Translations under genes and position numbers: made by a program
Notes under the pieces: model-generated
The model's database searches: none
Seen by the model: only the letters and a program-made list of their open reading frames with translations
Told to the model about the DNA's origin: nothing
NCBI RefSeq assembly: GCF_048773025.1
Contig: NC_133540.1
Coordinates: 77,317,501-77,381,500 of the forward strand
DNA: 64,000 nucleotides
Direction: 5' to 3'
Source of the DNA: Camelus bactrianus
Lineage: Eukaryota; Chordata; Mammalia; Artiodactyla; Camelidae
Shown here: positions 62,546-64,000 of the stretch, piece by piece
Layout of the letters: each line of letters begins with the position of its first letter
Position numbering within the stretch: position 1 is the first letter of the stretch

Positions 62546-64000
62546 ATGGGATTTTGGAGATATGTGGTATTGTGTGGGAATTTATATCAATGCAATAAAA
62601 TCCTGTACATAAACTACCAGGCAAGCGATAACAGAGGTCATGACTGAAAGGCTCACAAACCAAGAAGCCAAGATTCTGGAATCACATGCCTTACTTATCT
62701 GTCATTGGAAGCCAAGGACAAAGCTCTAGGGTAGGTTTACACAGTTTTGGGATAGGGTTCCATTGGACGGTTGGAAGGATCATACTTTCTTAATTCTGTT
62801 TTATGCAGTGTTGCAATATCTCGATTCACTTTCTGCTTCGTCAGCTATTTCTGCTGATGGTGTGGTTACAAAGGCCAGATAAAGGTGGAAGCTCAGTAGT
62901 TGGAAGGTGCCTGCAGGTAACACAAGCCCGCTTTGTTGGAGAGATGCAGGGACTCGTACACCTGACCACAGCTGTAGCTCACTGTTTTAATGTATTGAGC
63001 TGCTATGACTTATATCTGTCTCTTTCAAGCTGAGAGCACATGGGGTCAGAAAGGGACCAGAATGGTTGTCACCAGGGGAGGCAGATTTAGGGGTGAATAT
63101 TTGTCAATCTAGAAGTCATATGATGTGGGATTCATGTATATTTAAGGTTTATGGGCTTTATATCCCTTTCTAAGTAACACACTATTTGTTCCATTCTCAT
63201 AATTTTTCCATCAGTTCTATATTATGTCTAAGGGTTTCTAGCTTTCTCTTCTTAGTACATCTTATGAATTCTGCCTGTGTCTCCCAAGTTACTTGCCTAT
63301 ACATTATGCATATTTAACACGTAAGTTTTATCTATCCCATTTGTTTCTTCATTTATATCTATAGCAGATTGAATATTCTCAATTAAAGCAGCAAACACAC
63401 ATTGAATGTGTTGTAGTTAGGCTAACCATATATCCTGGTTTCCCCAGAGAGACCAAGTTTATGACAGTTGTCCTCCGGTAATCCTTAACAGTGTCCTCGT
63501 ACATTCTCAAAAGTGTCCTGATTTGGGTGATAATGTATATAGTCACCTTAGTATTAATCCGCCATCTGCTACTTGTATAACTATGTAAATTGAGGTAAAT
63601 TATGTAATATCCATCTGTAAAATTAGTGGATTGGCTATTATTTGTCAAGTCCTTGCCAAATCCAAAAATCTTTCATATTTATAGAAAAAAATATAAAGCC
63701 TTTTACTCCATTGAGTCTATTCATATGACTGCTACCCTGAAGACAAGTGCATTTTTCCATTAAAACTGGATCTAAATGCAAGTTGCATATAAATGTATGC
63801 ATTAACTACTTTGAAATGTGCAAAATTAATGTTTTAATTTATACCTGGGGCAAAATATTTCAGACATTGCGACCATAGACTTTAAAGCTGAAAAACTAAA
63901 AGCACTTTTATTAATTTCTTTAAAAATGGAGTATATTAAATAAAAGGTTTTGAAATATATGTGGTTTTTAAAATACTTTATGGCTGTGAGTTCAACCTAT
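62546..64000. other. unique intron to the window end
   Basis: The open frame at 62803-63033 (+) and the one at 63379-63648 (-) show no homology that I recognise. No further exon is seen. Confidence 0.5.

Larger units (their letters stand above)
52196..64000 (+). other. ADGRL3: ADGRL3 intron downstream of cassette exon (3' end outside window)
   Basis: This intron starts at gtgcgg. It holds a decayed copy of the exon start, dinucleotide arrays, two copies of an old L1 3' region, MIR and L2 fragments, and unique AT-rich DNA. I found no further ADGRL3 exon. In particular, I see no exon encoding the FSRAP start of the lectin-domain region. Confidence 0.85.

Noticed and set aside
1-64000. CRISPR arrays, bacterial operons, phage or toxin systems
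   Set aside because: The window is vertebrate intronic DNA. Its regular repeats are microsatellites and minisatellites without spacer structure.

Overview
The window looks like intronic DNA from a placental mammal, most likely a camelid (even-toed ungulate, Tylopoda). It is AT-rich and full of decayed MIR, L2 and old L1 fragments. It also carries one young 5'-truncated L1 whose 3' end I recognise as the camelid type, and no ruminant Bov/BovB or pig PRE elements. The species call rests on my recall of L1 3' ends and was not searched.

The host gene is ADGRL3 (latrophilin-3, LPHN3), an adhesion G-protein-coupled receptor, on the + strand. Two coding pieces are visible. The first is the exon that starts translation and encodes the signal peptide (coding part 33875-33929). 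The second is a 204-nt, 68-codon GC-rich cassette exon (51992-52195) that encodes the Pro/Arg/Gly-rich insert I remember from the longer latrophilin-3 isoforms. Both splice in phase 1: the first ends in a single G and the second begins GT and ends in G. The cassette can therefore be included or skipped without changing frame. The rest is intron: 1 to about 33.7 kb (upstream intron, 5' end outside the window), 33930-51991 (a complete 18,062-bp intron), and 52196-64000 (3' end outside). The promoter, the lectin, olfactomedin and GAIN domains and the seven-helix domain are not in the window.

Repeat layout. 0-8 kb: unique AT-rich sequence, old L1 3' fragments and a MIR. 8.3-10.7 kb: an old dispersed repeat, then a 5'-inverted (twin-primed) L1 with decayed target-site duplications. 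11-23 kb: MIRs, an old L1M 3' end and a solo MLT1 LTR fossil. 24.0-24.7 kb: a young antisense L1 between perfect 18-bp duplications. 25-37 kb: MIR, L2 and L1M fragments, including a MIR split by an L1M piece. 41.6-42.4 kb: an old antisense L1M. 49.5-50.3 kb: an L2. 52.8-53.1 kb: long TG/TA/CA arrays, one a large palindrome, just after the cassette exon. 56-60 kb: two direct copies of the same old L1 3' region. 62-62.5 kb: a MIR and an L2.

The most unusual signal is in the cassette exon. The frame used by ADGRL3 has low third-position GC (30 of 68 codons). The overlapping phase-0 frame is fully open, has 59 of 68 codons ending in G or C and encodes a protein-like peptide. A decayed copy of the exon's start, with an acceptor-like AG, lies 0.76 kb downstream. 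This suggests that ADGRL3 recruited an exon from other coding DNA in a shifted frame, or that the exon is dual-coding.
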